Source: DASRTE01 sp050743145
GTDB lineage: Bacteria > Actinomycetota > Actinomycetes > Jiangellales > Jiangellaceae
NCBI GenBank assembly: GCA_050743145.1
Contig: JBOGDU010000252.1
Location: 1-13,075, forward strand
Direction of reading: 5' to 3'
DNA: 13,075 nucleotides
Shown: positions 12,656-13,075 of the stretch, in pieces
How the letters are laid out: every line of letters starts with the position of its first letter
Position numbering within the stretch: the first letter of the stretch is position 1
The notes under the pieces: generated by a model
The model's input: only the letters and a program-made list of their open reading frames with translations
Database searches by the model: none
Told to the model about the DNA's origin: nothing
Position numbers and translations under genes: made by a program

Positions 12656-13075
12656 CTAGAGGCGGCCGGCGGCCTTCAATGCGAGGTAGGCGTCGGCGAG
12701 AGCGGGCGCGAGCTCGTCCGGCGGCGCGTCCACGACGTGCGCACCGTGGCGTTCGAGCAGGCGGGAGACGCGGAAGCGTCCGGCCCGGTCGCGCTCGGCG
12801 GCGGCGGCCCCGTACACCGCCTCGGTGTCCCCCCGGGCCGTGGCCATCTGGGCGATCCGCGGGTCCGCCACCGCTGCGACCAGCACCGTGTGCCGATGGG
12901 TGAGCCGGCCGAGAACGGGGAGCAGTCCCTCCTCGACCGGGCCCGCGTCCAGGCCGGTCACCAGGACGACCAGCGAATGTCGACCGGCCCGTTGCAGGAC
13001 CTCGACGGCCAGGCCGCGGAAGTCGGTCTCGAGCAGTTCGGGCTCGATCCCGGCCATGGCATCCACGAGCCGAGG
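12656..13075 (-). CDS. DUF58 domain protein, C-terminal part (runs off the right edge)
   Basis: About 139 C-terminal residues are present; the frame continues past the window edge, so the GTG at 13066 is not taken as a start. The segment LLETDFRGLAVEVLQRAGRHSLVVLVTGLDA, followed by LLPVLGRLTHRHTVLVAAVADP, matches the C-terminal half of DUF58 proteins, where a von Willebrand-like fold ends in a helix-rich region. DUF58 genes usually accompany MoxR-type AAA ATPases in chaperone or envelope-related operons, and the RDD and SpoIIM genes nearby fit that neighbourhood. No membrane segment is visible in this part, as expected since the family's hydrophobic helices are N-terminal. The TAG stop is 10 nt from IR-R. 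Confidence 0.85.
   Translation of the reverse strand, partial: PRLVDAMAGIEPELLETDFRGLAVEVLQRAGRHSLVVLVTGLDAGPVEEGLLPVLGRLTHRHTVLVAAVADPRIAQMATARGDTEAVYGAAAAERDRAGRFRVSRLLERHGAHVVDAPPDELAPALADAYLALKAAGRL

Overview
The window is about 70% G+C and comes from an actinobacterium (Actinomycetota). Gene content and order support this: DUF3499, phosphomannomutase (manB), a Trm112-like zinc protein, an SIS-fold isomerase-like protein, mannose-6-phosphate isomerase (manA), a cation diffusion facilitator and S-adenosylhomocysteinase (ahcY), followed by a divergent RDD / SpoIIM pair facing a DUF58 gene. Genus cannot be told from sequence alone. No rRNA, tRNA, CRISPR array or transposase was seen.

Layout. 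1-121: probable C-terminal tail of an upstream plus-strand gene. 132-3081: DUF3499, manB, Trm112-like, SIS protein. 3157-3807: O-methyltransferase. 3829-5400 (minus): a three-gene unit of ArsR-type repressor, SRPBCC/AHSA1 protein and DUF998 membrane protein, with a palindromic operator inside the ArsR promoter. 5482-7706: manA and the cation transporter. 7707-7940: a structured leader ahead of ahcY (7941-9377). 9447-11355: divergent RDD and SpoIIM genes only 19 bp apart. 11365-12645: a cassette holding one AbiEi-like/DUF559 nuclease-like gene between two 82-bp inverted repeats. 12656-end: C-terminal part of a DUF58 gene.

How the genes fit together. ManA (fructose-6-P to mannose-6-P) and ManB (mannose-6-P to mannose-1-P) supply precursor for GDP-mannose and mannosylated envelope glycans; the SIS protein is probably tied to the same pathway. 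AhcY clears S-adenosylhomocysteine made by methyltransferases. The ArsR/SRPBCC/DUF998 unit and the O-methyltransferase lie between the SIS gene and manA and look like an added accessory block. RDD, SpoIIM and DUF58 belong to a widespread actinobacterial envelope-associated neighbourhood.

Most interesting points: (1) the 82-bp inverted-repeat cassette, whose ends carry four TTCACCA/TGGTGAA half-sites at 20/19/20-bp spacing and lie 9-10 nt from the stop codons of both flanking genes; (2) the ahcY leader, which can fold into two mutually exclusive structures, one containing a terminator-like hairpin; (3) six genes whose GTG start sits 6-8 nt after a TAnnnT -10 element, predicting leaderless mRNAs, while the genes with a clear Shine-Dalgarno use ATG; (4) a 19-bp divergent promoter with overlapping -10 elements; (5) the ArsR operator. 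All rest on reading the sequence; nothing was computed or searched.
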